Assembly (NCBI RefSeq): GCF_008064665.1
Contig: NZ_VRZA01000002.1
Span: 806,001-870,000 of the forward strand
Origin: Parahaliea maris
GTDB taxonomy: Bacteria > Pseudomonadota > Gammaproteobacteria > Pseudomonadales > Halieaceae
Length of the DNA: 64,000 bases
Direction of reading: 5' to 3'
Shown here: piece by piece, positions 32,419 to 41,169 of the stretch
How positions within the stretch are numbered: the stretch's first letter is position 1
Layout: each line of letters starts with the position of its first letter
Notes under the pieces: generated by a model
The model's database searches: none
The model's input: the letters and a program-made list of their open reading frames with translations, nothing else
Told to the model about the DNA's origin: nothing
Program-made: the position numbers and the translations under genes

Positions 32419-32548
32419 AGTGGCGGCTTGGAATGCCGGTGGCCCTTCCGCGAACCGCCAAAAAGCAGACGTCCATGTCAGGCTTCTATGCGCACATCCA
32501 TGTGCGCATAGATTCGCTACAGGGCCACCGACATTCCAACCCTTCAGT
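32419..32548 (+). repeat. Structured repeat copy 1 (cloverleaf-like, about 130 bp)
   Basis: Nested pairings are visible. An outer 19-bp arm runs 32428-32446 with 32521-32539 (one mismatch). A 5-bp inner stem GCGAA (32450-32454) pairs with TTCGC (32513-32517). A short hairpin is GACGT/ATGTC (32468-32479) with AAGC/GCTT outside it. A perfect 12-bp hairpin CTATGCGCACAT/ATGTGCGCATAG spans 32486-32511. The 41-base segment 32447-32487 matches the inverse of 32743-32783 at 38 positions. GTGGCGGCT and CCAASCCTTC mark the outer edges in both copies. Confidence 0.85.
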
Positions 32549-32682
32549 TCCGCCTGAGACGATATTCCCGGCCACCGGGCAAACCCGTTAGCAACTTGTT
32601 TGTCTCTACAAAACGCTCTGGGCTGTTCGCCGCGCAGATTTCCTGATTCGAGGGGGAGGTGGGCCGGGCTTAATAGCCAGGT

Positions 32683-32811
32683 CCGAAGGCTTGGTGCCCC
32701 GATAGTCCCGGAGCAAATCTAGGCGTCCATGGACGGACGCCTAGAAGCCTGACATGGATGTCCGCTTTTTGGCGGTTTGCGGAGGGACTATCGGGGCAGC
32801 GAGCCGCCACC
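32683..32811 (-). repeat. Structured repeat copy 2, inverted relative to copy 1
   Basis: It has the same architecture with changed bases. The outer perfect 15-bp arm TGCCCCGATAGTCCC (32695-32709) pairs with 32784-32798. The inner stem GCAAA (32713-32717) pairs with TTTGC (32776-32780). A perfect 11-bp hairpin TCTAGGCGTCC/GGACGCCTAGA spans 32718-32745, and GACAT/ATGTC forms the short hairpin. Outer arm and main hairpin differ from copy 1 in sequence yet remain paired, and GCAAA/TTTGC against GCGAA/TTCGC is a compensatory pair. Confidence 0.85.
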
Positions 32812-32888
32812 CCGCCTGCTACAACGCTCCAGCTAACGAGTAAGGAGCAAAAGAAGCACGCATCAAATAGCGTGTGAGTCGCAAAGTA

Positions 32889-33962
32889 CTAGGAATTACG
32901 CCCCGGCAACACGTCCTTCAACTTCGCCCGCATATCCCGCAGCGTATTCGCCGTCGTATCCCAGTCAATACAGCCATCGGTTACCGACACACCGTATTCC
33001 AGGTCTGCCAGGTTCTCCGGGATCGACTGGTTGCCCGCCTTCAGATTGCTCTCGATCATCAGGCCGACAATAGAGCGGTTGCCCTCCAGAATCTGGTGAG
33101 TCACATCCTCGACCACCAGCGGCTGCAGTTCAGGCTGCTTGTTCGAGTTGGCGTGAGAGCAGTCCACCATGATATTGCGCGGCAGCTTTGCCTTCTCCAG
33201 CGCATCCTCACACAACTTGATGTGCACCGAATCGTAGTTCGGGCCGGCGCTGCCGCCGCGCAGGACCACGTGGCCGTAGCGGTTGCCCTTGGTGGTGTAC
33301 ACCGACACCTGGCCCTCGTGGTTGATGCCGAGGAAGCGGTGAGGCTTGGCCGCAGAGTTGAGGGCATTGGTGGCCACGGTCAGGCCGCCGTCGGTGCCAT
33401 TTTTGAAGCCGACGGCGCAGGACAGGCCGCTGGCCATCTCGCGGTGGGTCTGGGATTCAGTGGTGCGGGCGCCGATGGCGGACCAGCTGATCGCGTCCTG
33501 CAGGTATTGCGGGGAGATCGGGTCCAGGGCCTCGGTGGAGGTCGGCAGCCCCAGTTCCAGGATGTCCAGCAACAGCTTGCGGCCGATTTGCAGCCCTTCC
33601 TCGATTTTGAAGGAGTCGTCGAGGTAGGGGTCGTTGATCAGGCCCTTCCAACCAACCGTGGTGCGCGGCTTCTCGAAGTACACCCGCATCACGATATACA
33701 GGGTATCAGACAGCTCTTCCGTCAGTTCCCGCAGGCGGCGGGCATAGTCCATGGCCGCTTCGGTGTCGTGGATGGAGCAGGGGCCCACCACCACGAACAG
33801 GCGCGGGTCCTTGCGATCGAGAATATCCCAGATAGCCTGGCGGCTGCTGGTGACGGTGTCGTGGGCGTTGTCACTGAGCGGCAGGGAATTCTTCAGCTGC
33901 TCCGGCGTGACCAGCACATCCTGGGATGCGACATTGATATTGTGTACGGCCGTATTGCTCAT
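32889..33962 (-). CDS. aroG: 3-deoxy-7-phosphoheptulonate synthase (class I DAHP synthase)
   Basis: A 357-residue class I AroFGH-type enzyme that condenses phosphoenolpyruvate with erythrose-4-phosphate in the first step of aromatic amino-acid synthesis. Diagnostic stretches are VVGPCSIHDTEAAMDYA, YFEKPRTTVGWKGLINDP, IGARTTESQTHREMASGLS, VGFKNGTDG and MVDCSHANSNK, which carry the metal ligands and substrate arginines/lysines. Feedback specificity (Phe, Tyr or Trp) cannot be assigned from sequence alone, so the symbol is by family. It is convergent with nfuA and divergent from the nuclease-helicase pair. Confidence 0.93.
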   Translation of the reverse strand: MSNTAVHNINVASQDVLVTPEQLKNSLPLSDNAHDTVTSSRQAIWDILDRKDPRLFVVVGPCSIHDTEAAMDYARRLRELTEELSDTLYIVMRVYFEKPRTTVGWKGLINDPYLDDSFKIEEGLQIGRKLLLDILELGLPTSTEALDPISPQYLQDAISWSAIGARTTESQTHREMASGLSCAVGFKNGTDGGLTVATNALNSAAKPHRFLGINHEGQVSVYTTKGNRYGHVVLRGGSAGPNYDSVHIKLCEDALEKAKLPRNIMVDCSHANSNKQPELQPLVVEDVTHQILEGNRSIVGLMIESNLKAGNQSIPENLADLEYGVSVTDGCIDWDTTANTLRDMRAKLKDVLPGRNS

Positions 33963-34140
33963 TACTGCTTACCTGCTAGAGTGTGTGCCTCTCGCGCCGG
34001 GACCGTGGCTTGCAGGATGGGTACATCAGGTGAGCCATTCGCCCGAAGGAGGGCGCGACATTCTATAGCAGGCTGCGGTTTTTGGGTAGGATGCCCCGGA
34101 ATCCACCCGCTCAAGTCCGCCCCTTCATGGAGGAACACCG

Positions 34141-36831
34141 TTGGCGCCCGAAACGACCGGCTCCCGCTACGACCTCACACCACTGCTGCCCTGGATCGAA
34201 CAGGGCTTTACTCTGCTCACCCCGAACCTGCGCCTGGCCCGGCGCATCAAGGCCGAATGGGACCAGCGGCAGCAGGCCGCAGGACTGCGGGCCTGGCAGC
34301 CCCTGCCGGTGCACTCCCTCGAGGGCTGGCTGCAGTCCTTGTGGCAGCAACGCTGTAACGCTGAACCGGTGCTGCGCCGCATCCTCCTCGACGGCGGTGC
34401 CGCACTGGCGCTCTGGCAGCAGATCATCGACGAGGACCAGCGTCGGACCGGCTATCACCTGCTGCGAACCGACGCGGCGGCCCGCCAGGCCCAGCAGGCA
34501 CGGGACAATCTGCTGCGCTGGGAGGTCGCGCCCAATGGTACCGCTGCCGCGGAGTTTGCGCTGGACGCCGATTGCTCCGCCTACCTGCGCTGGCACGTTG
34601 CCTTCGACAAGGCCCTGGCAAAGGGCGGCTTCGCGACGGCGCTGGATGTCATCGGCCTGTTGGCCGCCACACCCGCGGCCGGCCACGCGGACAGGAAAGC
34701 CCTGTTGGTTGCATTCGAAGAGGTGCCGCCACTGCTGTCGTCAGCACTGTCCGCCCATTGCGTAGTGGTTGAAGAGTTGCCACCGCCCCCTCCCGGGGCT
34801 GCCCGTCACGCCATTGCCTATCCGGATCGCAAGAGCGAGCTGACCGCCATTGCCCGCTGGGTGAAGTCCACCTTCGATGGTGACCCCCGGGCCAGCATCG
34901 GCGTGGTGCTGGATGATATGCGGGGGGACCGCCAGCGTCTGGAATACCTGCTGCGACGGGAATTCGGCTGTCTCGATACCGACTACGGAACCCTTCCCGT
35001 CAACTTTTCCACCGGTTGGGCATTGGCGGAGGTACCGGTAGTGCGGGATGCGCTGGCCGCACTCGAAGCCGGGGGCCGGCAAGTACCACTCGAGAGCGCA
35101 CTGGCGCTGCTGCGCTCACCGTTTCTGCAGTTGCCGGATCGACACAGCCCGCTGGCACTCGATTTCATTCGCAAACTCCACGACCACGGGCGCGAACAGG
35201 TGGACGGCGGCGCCCTGCGCTCGCTGGCGGCGGACCTGCGACTCGGAGAGATGCTGCTGGAAATCTCCACCTGGCGGGAGCTGCACGAGGCCGCGGCGCC
35301 CTCGGTGTGGGCCGAGCGCTTTCACGCCCAACTGGCCCTGTGGGGCTGGCCCGGCGAGCGCAGCCTGGATTCGCTGGAATATCAGCAGGTAGAGCAGTGG
35401 CATGGGCTGCTGGAGCAACTGATGGCCTACGATGCGGTGTGCCCGTCGCTGGACCAGTCCGGCGCGCTCAACCTGTTGCGACGCTGCGCCCAGGATGCGA
35501 GTTTCCAGCCGCGTACCGCCGACAGTCGGGTGCAGGTGCTGGGCCCGCTGGAGGCGGCCGGGCTGCAATTCGACCACCTCTGGCTCTGCGGCCTGCAGGC
35601 CAGCCAGTGGCCGGCTCCGGCCAGGCCCAACCCCTTTATCCCGGTCGCCCTGCAGCGGCGGCTTGGCATGCCCCACGCCAGCGCCGAGCGGGAGTGGAGC
35701 TACGCCCGCAACCTGTTGAGCCAGTACCGCAGCCATTGCCGGATGCTCCACGCCAGCTATAGCCAGAGCGTGGACGGCGCGCCGGAATTGCCCAGCGCCC
35801 TGCTGGATGACTTTGCGTGGGAGGATCGCTCAGTGACCGCCGGGCCGCCTGCCAACTGGCAGCGCCAGTGGCAGGCGCGCGACATCGAAGAGTGTGAGGA
35901 TCAACTCGCCCCTGCGGTCGACGCGGCGGAGCTCGCGACCATTCGCGGCGGCAGTGCCCTGGTCGAGGACCAGTCCCACTGTCCATTCCGGGCTTTTGCC
36001 CGGCGCCGACTCCGGTTGCAGCCTCTCTCGGAACCCTCCCTGGCGCTGAACGCCGCCGAACGGGGTAACCTGTTACACCGGGCCCTGCATATTATCTGGG
36101 AGGAACTGGAGAACGCCGCCAACCTGGCAGCACTGGATGCGAACGCCCAACAGCAGCTGGTTGCAGCGGCCGTGAGCAGTGCCTTCGAGACTCTCAAGAC
36201 CGCCCGACGGGTCGCCGTGGGGCACGCCTGTATCGAGCAGGAATCCCGGCACCTTGCGGTAGTACTGCAGCAATGGCTTGCGGTAGAGCGCCAGCGAGAG
36301 GATTTTGTGGTGGTGGCCCGGGAGCAGCGTGTCGATCTCGATCTCGGAGCGCTGCCACTGCACCTGCAGGTGGACCGGATTGACCGCAGCGCCGGTGCGG
36401 AGGGTGTCACCATCATCGACTACAAGTCCGGCAACTGTGAACCGCGCAGCTGGCTGGGGGAGCGTCCGGCATTGCCACAGCTGCCCCTGTACAGCCTGGC
36501 CAGCGAGTCCCCGGTGGAGGCCCTGGCCTTCGCCCAGGTGCGGGCGCGCAAATGCACCTACAAGGGGCTCGGTGCGCGGGCGGTGGCGCCGGGCGTCAAC
36601 ACCGATATCGCCAGGGCCACCCGCGGCAAGGAGGAGGTCGATGCCTGGGAAGACCTGCTCGCGGCCTGGCGCAATAATCTACAAGACCTCGCCGACAGTT
36701 TTATCCGGGGTAGGGCAGAAGTAGACCCGCTCAACGCCAACAGTTGTACCTGGTGCGGCCTGCAGGCCCTGTGCCGGGTGGAGGTTGATCATAGCGCGCC
36801 GGCTTCGGCAGATGAGGAGGGCGCATCGTGA
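34141..36831 (+). CDS. AddB-like PD-(D/E)XK nuclease, DNA repair protein
   Basis: An 896-residue protein of the family often labelled 'probable DNA repair protein' that pairs with an AddA-like helicase. The N-terminal part is a degenerate helicase-like fold (TLLTPNLRLARRIK in place of Walker A). The C-terminal nuclease has LQVDRIDRS...TIIDYKSGN, giving the D-x(n)-D-x-K active site. Cysteines in SHCPFRAFARRRL and NSCTWCGLQALC match the four-cysteine Fe-S staple of AddB. The start is TTG at 34141, supported by GGAGGA just upstream. It overlaps the helicase gene by 4 bp. Role: processing of double-strand ends. Confidence 0.85.
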   Translation: MAPETTGSRYDLTPLLPWIEQGFTLLTPNLRLARRIKAEWDQRQQAAGLRAWQPLPVHSLEGWLQSLWQQRCNAEPVLRRILLDGGAALALWQQIIDEDQRRTGYHLLRTDAAARQAQQARDNLLRWEVAPNGTAAAEFALDADCSAYLRWHVAFDKALAKGGFATALDVIGLLAATPAAGHADRKALLVAFEEVPPLLSSALSAHCVVVEELPPPPPGAARHAIAYPDRKSELTAIARWVKSTFDGDPRASIGVVLDDMRGDRQRLEYLLRREFGCLDTDYGTLPVNFSTGWALAEVPVVRDALAALEAGGRQVPLESALALLRSPFLQLPDRHSPLALDFIRKLHDHGREQVDGGALRSLAADLRLGEMLLEISTWRELHEAAAPSVWAERFHAQLALWGWPGERSLDSLEYQQVEQWHGLLEQLMAYDAVCPSLDQSGALNLLRRCAQDASFQPRTADSRVQVLGPLEAAGLQFDHLWLCGLQASQWPAPARPNPFIPVALQRRLGMPHASAEREWSYARNLLSQYRSHCRMLHASYSQSVDGAPELPSALLDDFAWEDRSVTAGPPANWQRQWQARDIEECEDQLAPAVDAAELATIRGGSALVEDQSHCPFRAFARRRLRLQPLSEPSLALNAAERGNLLHRALHIIWEELENAANLAALDANAQQQLVAAAVSSAFETLKTARRVAVGHACIEQESRHLAVVLQQWLAVERQREDFVVVAREQRVDLDLGALPLHLQVDRIDRSAGAEGVTIIDYKSGNCEPRSWLGERPALPQLPLYSLASESPVEALAFAQVRARKCTYKGLGARAVAPGVNTDIARATRGKEEVDAWEDLLAAWRNNLQDLADSFIRGRAEVDPLNANSCTWCGLQALCRVEVDHSAPASADEEGAS

Positions 36832-39800
36832 CGGTTATCGATGCCCGTGAGCGGGAAACCGCCCTCGACCCGCTGTCCAGTTTCTGTGTCAGCGCCCCGG
36901 CGGGTTCCGGCAAGACAGAATTACTGATTCAGCGCTTCCTCGCCCTGCTGGCCCGGGTGGAGCGTCCGGAGCAGGTGCTGGCCATTACCTTCACCCGCAA
37001 GGCCGCCGCCGAGATGCGCGAGCGCGTATTGCAGGCCCTCAACGACGCGGCGGCACAAACGCCCATCACCAGTGCGCATCAGCAGCGGACCCGGGAACTG
37101 GCGCTGGCTGCGCTGGAACGCGATGCCGCGGGGCACTGGGAGTTGATGGCCAACTCGGCCCGGCTCAGTATTCGCACGATAGACGGTTTCTGCAGCGGGC
37201 TCACCCGGCAAATGCCGGTGCTCAGTAGCTTTGGCGCCCAGGTGAGCGCGGTGGATGACGCCGGCCCACTCTACGCCGAGGCCGTGGCGGCGCTGTTCGC
37301 CATGCTCGAAACCTCACACCCCGTGGTGGAAGACCTGCGGCCCCTGATGCTGCATTTTGACAACCACTGGGACCGGCTCAGTGACCTGTTGCAGAGCCTG
37401 CTGGCCCGCCGGGAGCAGTGGCTGACCTATCTCGGGGTCAGGGCCGACCCGGCCGCAGCGGAACAACTGTTGCACCAACTGCTGCAGGCGGTGGTCGAGG
37501 ACGCGCTGGCGGCCTTGCATCAGCGTATGGGCAGCTTTGTCGGTGAGCTCTATGAGCTGCAGTGTTTTGCCGCATCCCAGCTGGGTGATAAAGAACCGGC
37601 AGGCGCCGCGGGGACCCGGCTCGAGGACCTGCCGCTGTGGCAGGGCCTGCGCAAACTGCTGCTGACTGCCGATGGCAAGCAGTGGCGCAAGCGGGTGGAC
37701 AAGCGCAACGGCTTCCCCAGCGGCAGCGGGCAGGCAGCGGAGATGAAGGCGCGGATACAGGGTGTGCTGGAGGCCCTGGCCGAAGACGACAGCCTGCGCG
37801 AAGCCCTGCTCGACGTCGCCCTGATGCCCACCCCGGGAGAGGACAGCGACAGCTGGCGACTGGTGGTGCACCTCACCCATGTCCTGCCGGTGCTCGCCGC
37901 TCAGTTGATCCTGGTGTTCCAGCAACACGGTCAGGTGGATCACACCCAGGTGGCGCAATCGGCGCTGCAGGCGCTGGGAGACGACGACGCCCCCACCGAC
38001 CTCGCCCTGCGCCTGGACTACCGTATCGAGCACATCCTGGTGGACGAATTCCAGGACACCGCCATCAACCAGTACAGGTTACTGCAGCGCCTGACCCGGG
38101 GCTGGGCCGAACACAACGCCGCCACCCCGGAGCGGCCGCGCACGTTTCTCATCGTCGGCGATGGTATGCAGTCAATCTATGGTTTTCGGGATGCCAATGT
38201 GGGCCTGTTCCTGCAGGCCCGGGACCACGGCTTCAACGGGGTCCTGCCGCAATACCTGGAGTTGCGCGCCAACTTCCGCTCCGAGGAAGGCATCGTTCGC
38301 TGGGTCAACGACACCTTCGCCGAGGTGTTCCCGTCAGAAGACAACATCAGCCGCGGCGAAGTGAGTTTCAGTGAGGCCCACGCGGTAAAGCCTGCCGGGC
38401 AGGCAGAAGCGGTGAGCGTCGCAGTATTTCACGGAGACGCTGCCGCTGCGGCCGAAGTCGAGTTTGTCTGCGAGAGCGTCGCTGCCGCACTGGCTGCGGA
38501 CGGCGAGGGCAGTATCGCCGTGCTGGGGCGCAGCCGCCCACAACTGCAGGCCTTTGTCAGCGGCCTGCGGGAGCGGGGCATCGCCTTTGCCGCCCAGGAT
38601 ATGGATCGCCTGTCCCGGTCGCCCGTGATTCTCGACCTGATGAGCCTGGTGCGGGCGCTGGCCAATCGCGCCGATCGCGTCGCCTGGGCGGCCCTGCTGC
38701 GCAGTCCGCTTTGTGGCCTGGCGCTGTCCGACCTGCATGCATTGCTGCGCGCCGATGTAGTCGACGAACACGCGGACCTTCTCGCCTGCGCCGTAGCCGG
38801 CGCTCAATCGGAGGCGCTGTCAGCGACGGCAAGAGGCTTGCTGGAGCGCTTCAGCGGCGCCCTGTTGTGGGCCGAGTCCCAACGCGACCGCCTGTCCCAG
38901 CGAGCCTGGGTCGAACTGCTCTGGCTGCGGTTGGGTGGGCCTGCCACAGTGAGCGCCGCCCAGACCCTCAGCGATGCCGAGCGATTTTTTGAACTGCTGG
39001 AACAGGGCGAACTGGAGGGCAGGGTTCTCGATGTCCGCTGGTTGGCAACCCAACTGGACCGATTGTATGCCGATGCCGGCGGTGCCGACGCCCGCGTCCA
39101 GATCATGACCCTGCACAAGGCCAAGGGTCTGGAGTTCGATCACGTGTTTATACCCGCCCTTGGCCGCGGTACCGCAGGTGATGACCGGGCCCTGTTCCTC
39201 TGGGACGAAGTCAGCACAGCTGGAGGCGACAGCGGTTTCCTGCTGGCGGCGGACGATCACAGCGAAAGCGGGGAGCCCGGCCTGTACAATTACCTGGCCA
39301 GCCAGCGCAAGCGCAAGCGCCTGCTGGAAAATACCCGTCTGTTGTACGTGGGCGCCACCCGGGCCGTTCAGCGCCTGGTGCTCACGGCCACCCTGAATGA
39401 GGACAGCCGGAGCGGCGGGGTCAAACCGCCCGGCAGCCAGAGCCTGCTGGCCGCCATCTGGCCTGCGGTGGCTGACCAGGCCCAGGTAATCGAGGCAACC
39501 AGCGCCGGGAACGAAACCAGTAACGAACAGCCAATGCTGCCGAATCTGCGGCGACTGCGCGCACTGCCCGCTGGCGCCCCGGCGGTCACCCGGCCACCCC
39601 AGCCCCCAGGCGCCAATGTGCCACTGGCAGCGCGTAACCAACTCGACCGCTACGTGGGGACTGTCATTCACCAGAATCTCGAGCAGCTGGCCAGCCAATC
39701 GCCGCTGCCGGCGGGCCCGGGAGGCGAGCAGGAAGCTTTCAGTCGCTGGGCGCTTGCCAGCCTGGGCCTGCAGGGTCCTGCCCTGGAGAAGGGGATTGAG

Positions 39801-40175
39801 CGAGTGCTGTCAGCGCTGGTAACCACGCTCGCCGACGACAGTGCTGGCCGCTGGTTATTACGCAGCGATCACCGGGCCAGCGCCTGTGAACTGCCCCTGA
39901 CCCGGGTGGACGGGGAGGGCGAGATTCGCGACATTGTCATCGATCGCAGTTTCATCGATGCGCAGTCCGGCGAGCGCTGGATCGTGGATTACAAATCCAG
40001 CGTTCCTGGCCCCGGGATGAGTGCAGAGCAGTTTTACCAGGAGGAGGCAGAACGCTACCTGGAGCAGCTCTCCGGTTACCGGGAAGCGCTCACCAGTCTG
40101 GGGCCTGAACCGGTCCGCTGCGCCCTCTATTTCACTGCGCTGGGCAAATTGATGGAGCTCGAGGCAGGCCGCTGA
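36828..40175 (+). CDS. AddA-like UvrD-family helicase-nuclease
   Basis: A 1115-residue superfamily 1 helicase with a C-terminal RecB-type nuclease. Walker A is APAGSGKTELLIQRF near residue 24, followed by ITFTRKAAAEM. Motif II is VDEFQDTAINQ, motif III GDGMQSIYGFRDAN, motif V MTLHKAKGLEFDHV and motif VI LLYVGATRA. The nuclease motif is WIVDYKSS near residue 1050. The GTG start lies within the stop of the AddB-like gene, indicating coupled synthesis of a heterodimer for recombinational repair. Whether it recognises a Chi sequence cannot be judged, and RecBCD may exist elsewhere in the genome. Confidence 0.9.
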   Translation: MTVIDARERETALDPLSSFCVSAPAGSGKTELLIQRFLALLARVERPEQVLAITFTRKAAAEMRERVLQALNDAAAQTPITSAHQQRTRELALAALERDAAGHWELMANSARLSIRTIDGFCSGLTRQMPVLSSFGAQVSAVDDAGPLYAEAVAALFAMLETSHPVVEDLRPLMLHFDNHWDRLSDLLQSLLARREQWLTYLGVRADPAAAEQLLHQLLQAVVEDALAALHQRMGSFVGELYELQCFAASQLGDKEPAGAAGTRLEDLPLWQGLRKLLLTADGKQWRKRVDKRNGFPSGSGQAAEMKARIQGVLEALAEDDSLREALLDVALMPTPGEDSDSWRLVVHLTHVLPVLAAQLILVFQQHGQVDHTQVAQSALQALGDDDAPTDLALRLDYRIEHILVDEFQDTAINQYRLLQRLTRGWAEHNAATPERPRTFLIVGDGMQSIYGFRDANVGLFLQARDHGFNGVLPQYLELRANFRSEEGIVRWVNDTFAEVFPSEDNISRGEVSFSEAHAVKPAGQAEAVSVAVFHGDAAAAAEVEFVCESVAAALAADGEGSIAVLGRSRPQLQAFVSGLRERGIAFAAQDMDRLSRSPVILDLMSLVRALANRADRVAWAALLRSPLCGLALSDLHALLRADVVDEHADLLACAVAGAQSEALSATARGLLERFSGALLWAESQRDRLSQRAWVELLWLRLGGPATVSAAQTLSDAERFFELLEQGELEGRVLDVRWLATQLDRLYADAGGADARVQIMTLHKAKGLEFDHVFIPALGRGTAGDDRALFLWDEVSTAGGDSGFLLAADDHSESGEPGLYNYLASQRKRKRLLENTRLLYVGATRAVQRLVLTATLNEDSRSGGVKPPGSQSLLAAIWPAVADQAQVIEATSAGNETSNEQPMLPNLRRLRALPAGAPAVTRPPQPPGANVPLAARNQLDRYVGTVIHQNLEQLASQSPLPAGPGGEQEAFSRWALASLGLQGPALEKGIERVLSALVTTLADDSAGRWLLRSDHRASACELPLTRVDGEGEIRDIVIDRSFIDAQSGERWIVDYKSSVPGPGMSAEQFYQEEAERYLEQLSGYREALTSLGPEPVRCALYFTALGKLMELEAGR

Positions 40176-40177
40176 GC

Positions 40178-41053
40178 TCAGTTCGTGTCGAACCGGGCAA
40201 TGACATCGTCGGCAAAGCGACGGATGCCATCCTGTTTGAGCTGCAGGTCCTCGGTCTCACCGTGATAGAAGGCCCAGGGCATGGTGAGAATGTGGGTCAC
40301 ACCGGCGTCCTGCAGGCGGCGGTAACCGTCCACGTCCCAGGCGTCGGACGGGGTTGCCATCACTTCGAAGGGTTCGTTGTCGCGCCCGGCCTCCCGTCGC
40401 CAGGCCTTGATCCTGCCGATACAGTCGATGATTTCGTCCGAGGTCTGCAGGTCGGTGACCCAGCCGTCGGCCAGCCGGGCGGCGCGACGCATGGCGGGGT
40501 CGGAGATGCCGCCAATCCAGATGGGGATACGCGCCGACGGCGCCGGATTCATTTCCAGTCGCTCGAAGTCGTAGTGCTGGCCGTGGTACTCCACCATTTC
40601 CCCGGTCCACAACAGGCGCATGATCTCCAGCATCTCATCGGTGCGTTTGCCCCGGCTGCGGAAGTCCTGCTGTAACAGGGCGAACTCGTCCTGGGACCAA
40701 CCGACGCCGAACGCCGGAATCACCCGGTTATTGCTGATAATCGCCGCGGTACTGATTGCCTTCGCGACCAGGAAGGGGTTGCGCATCGGCAACACGAAAA
40801 TGTTGTTGGTAAAGCACAGGCGTTCAGTAATGGCGGCCAGGGCGCCGATGGTAACCCAGGGATCGGGCCAGTCGGTGAAGGGTTGCCAGCGGCGGCTGCC
40901 GTCCTCGGTATAGGGGTAGGGATTGTTGATCTGCTCCGGATTCACCACGTGGTCGGAAAATGACATGGCGTACCAGCCGCACTGATCCGCCACCGGGGCG
41001 AGGGCGGTCAGGTGGGCAACGGTACTGAATGAGGTCGACAGGACAAACTTCAC
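40178..41053 (-). CDS. LLM-class (luciferase-like) flavin/F420-dependent oxidoreductase
   Basis: A 291-residue luciferase-like monooxygenase fold. Typical segments are GWYAMSFSDHVVNP, ERLCFTNNIFVLPMRNPFLVAKA, RVIPAFGVGWSQDEF, RGKRTDEMLEIMRLLWTG and IPIWIGGISDPAMRRAARLADGW. The subgroup is commonly named F420-dependent, but the cofactor cannot be told from sequence, and FMN is possible in gammaproteobacteria. The stop is 2 bp from the convergent helicase gene, and the gene has its own promoter region of 116 bp shared with the divergent sirtuin gene. The substrate is unknown. Confidence 0.85.
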   Translation of the reverse strand: MKFVLSTSFSTVAHLTALAPVADQCGWYAMSFSDHVVNPEQINNPYPYTEDGSRRWQPFTDWPDPWVTIGALAAITERLCFTNNIFVLPMRNPFLVAKAISTAAIISNNRVIPAFGVGWSQDEFALLQQDFRSRGKRTDEMLEIMRLLWTGEMVEYHGQHYDFERLEMNPAPSARIPIWIGGISDPAMRRAARLADGWVTDLQTSDEIIDCIGRIKAWRREAGRDNEPFEVMATPSDAWDVDGYRRLQDAGVTHILTMPWAFYHGETEDLQLKQDGIRRFADDVIARFDTN

Positions 41054-41169
41054 GGATTTCGCTCCCTTTGTTTTTGTAGCGTGCTTTTATAGCTCGCTTT
41101 TAGAGCTGTTCACTGGGTACTGCAGCCGCTACTGTAATACCTCCGCCTGTCACCCGGACCATTCAGCCC

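Larger units (their letters stand above)
32321..32888. other. Gene-free gap between convergent nfuA and aroF holding two structured repeats
   Basis: No supported gene lies in these 568 bases. The stretch is dominated by two inverted copies of a folded repeat, listed separately, with about 135 bp between them. A CGTTAGC near 32586 and a GCTAACG near 32833 form a further 7-bp inverted pair around the second copy. The copies may also end transcription from both flanking genes. Confidence 0.7.

Noticed and set aside
32419-32811. Integron attC-like sites
   Set aside because: The folded repeats and the CGTTAGC/GCTAACG pair recall attC, but the GTTRRRY and RYYYAAC boxes do not match, no integrase gene is in the window and no cassettes are present.
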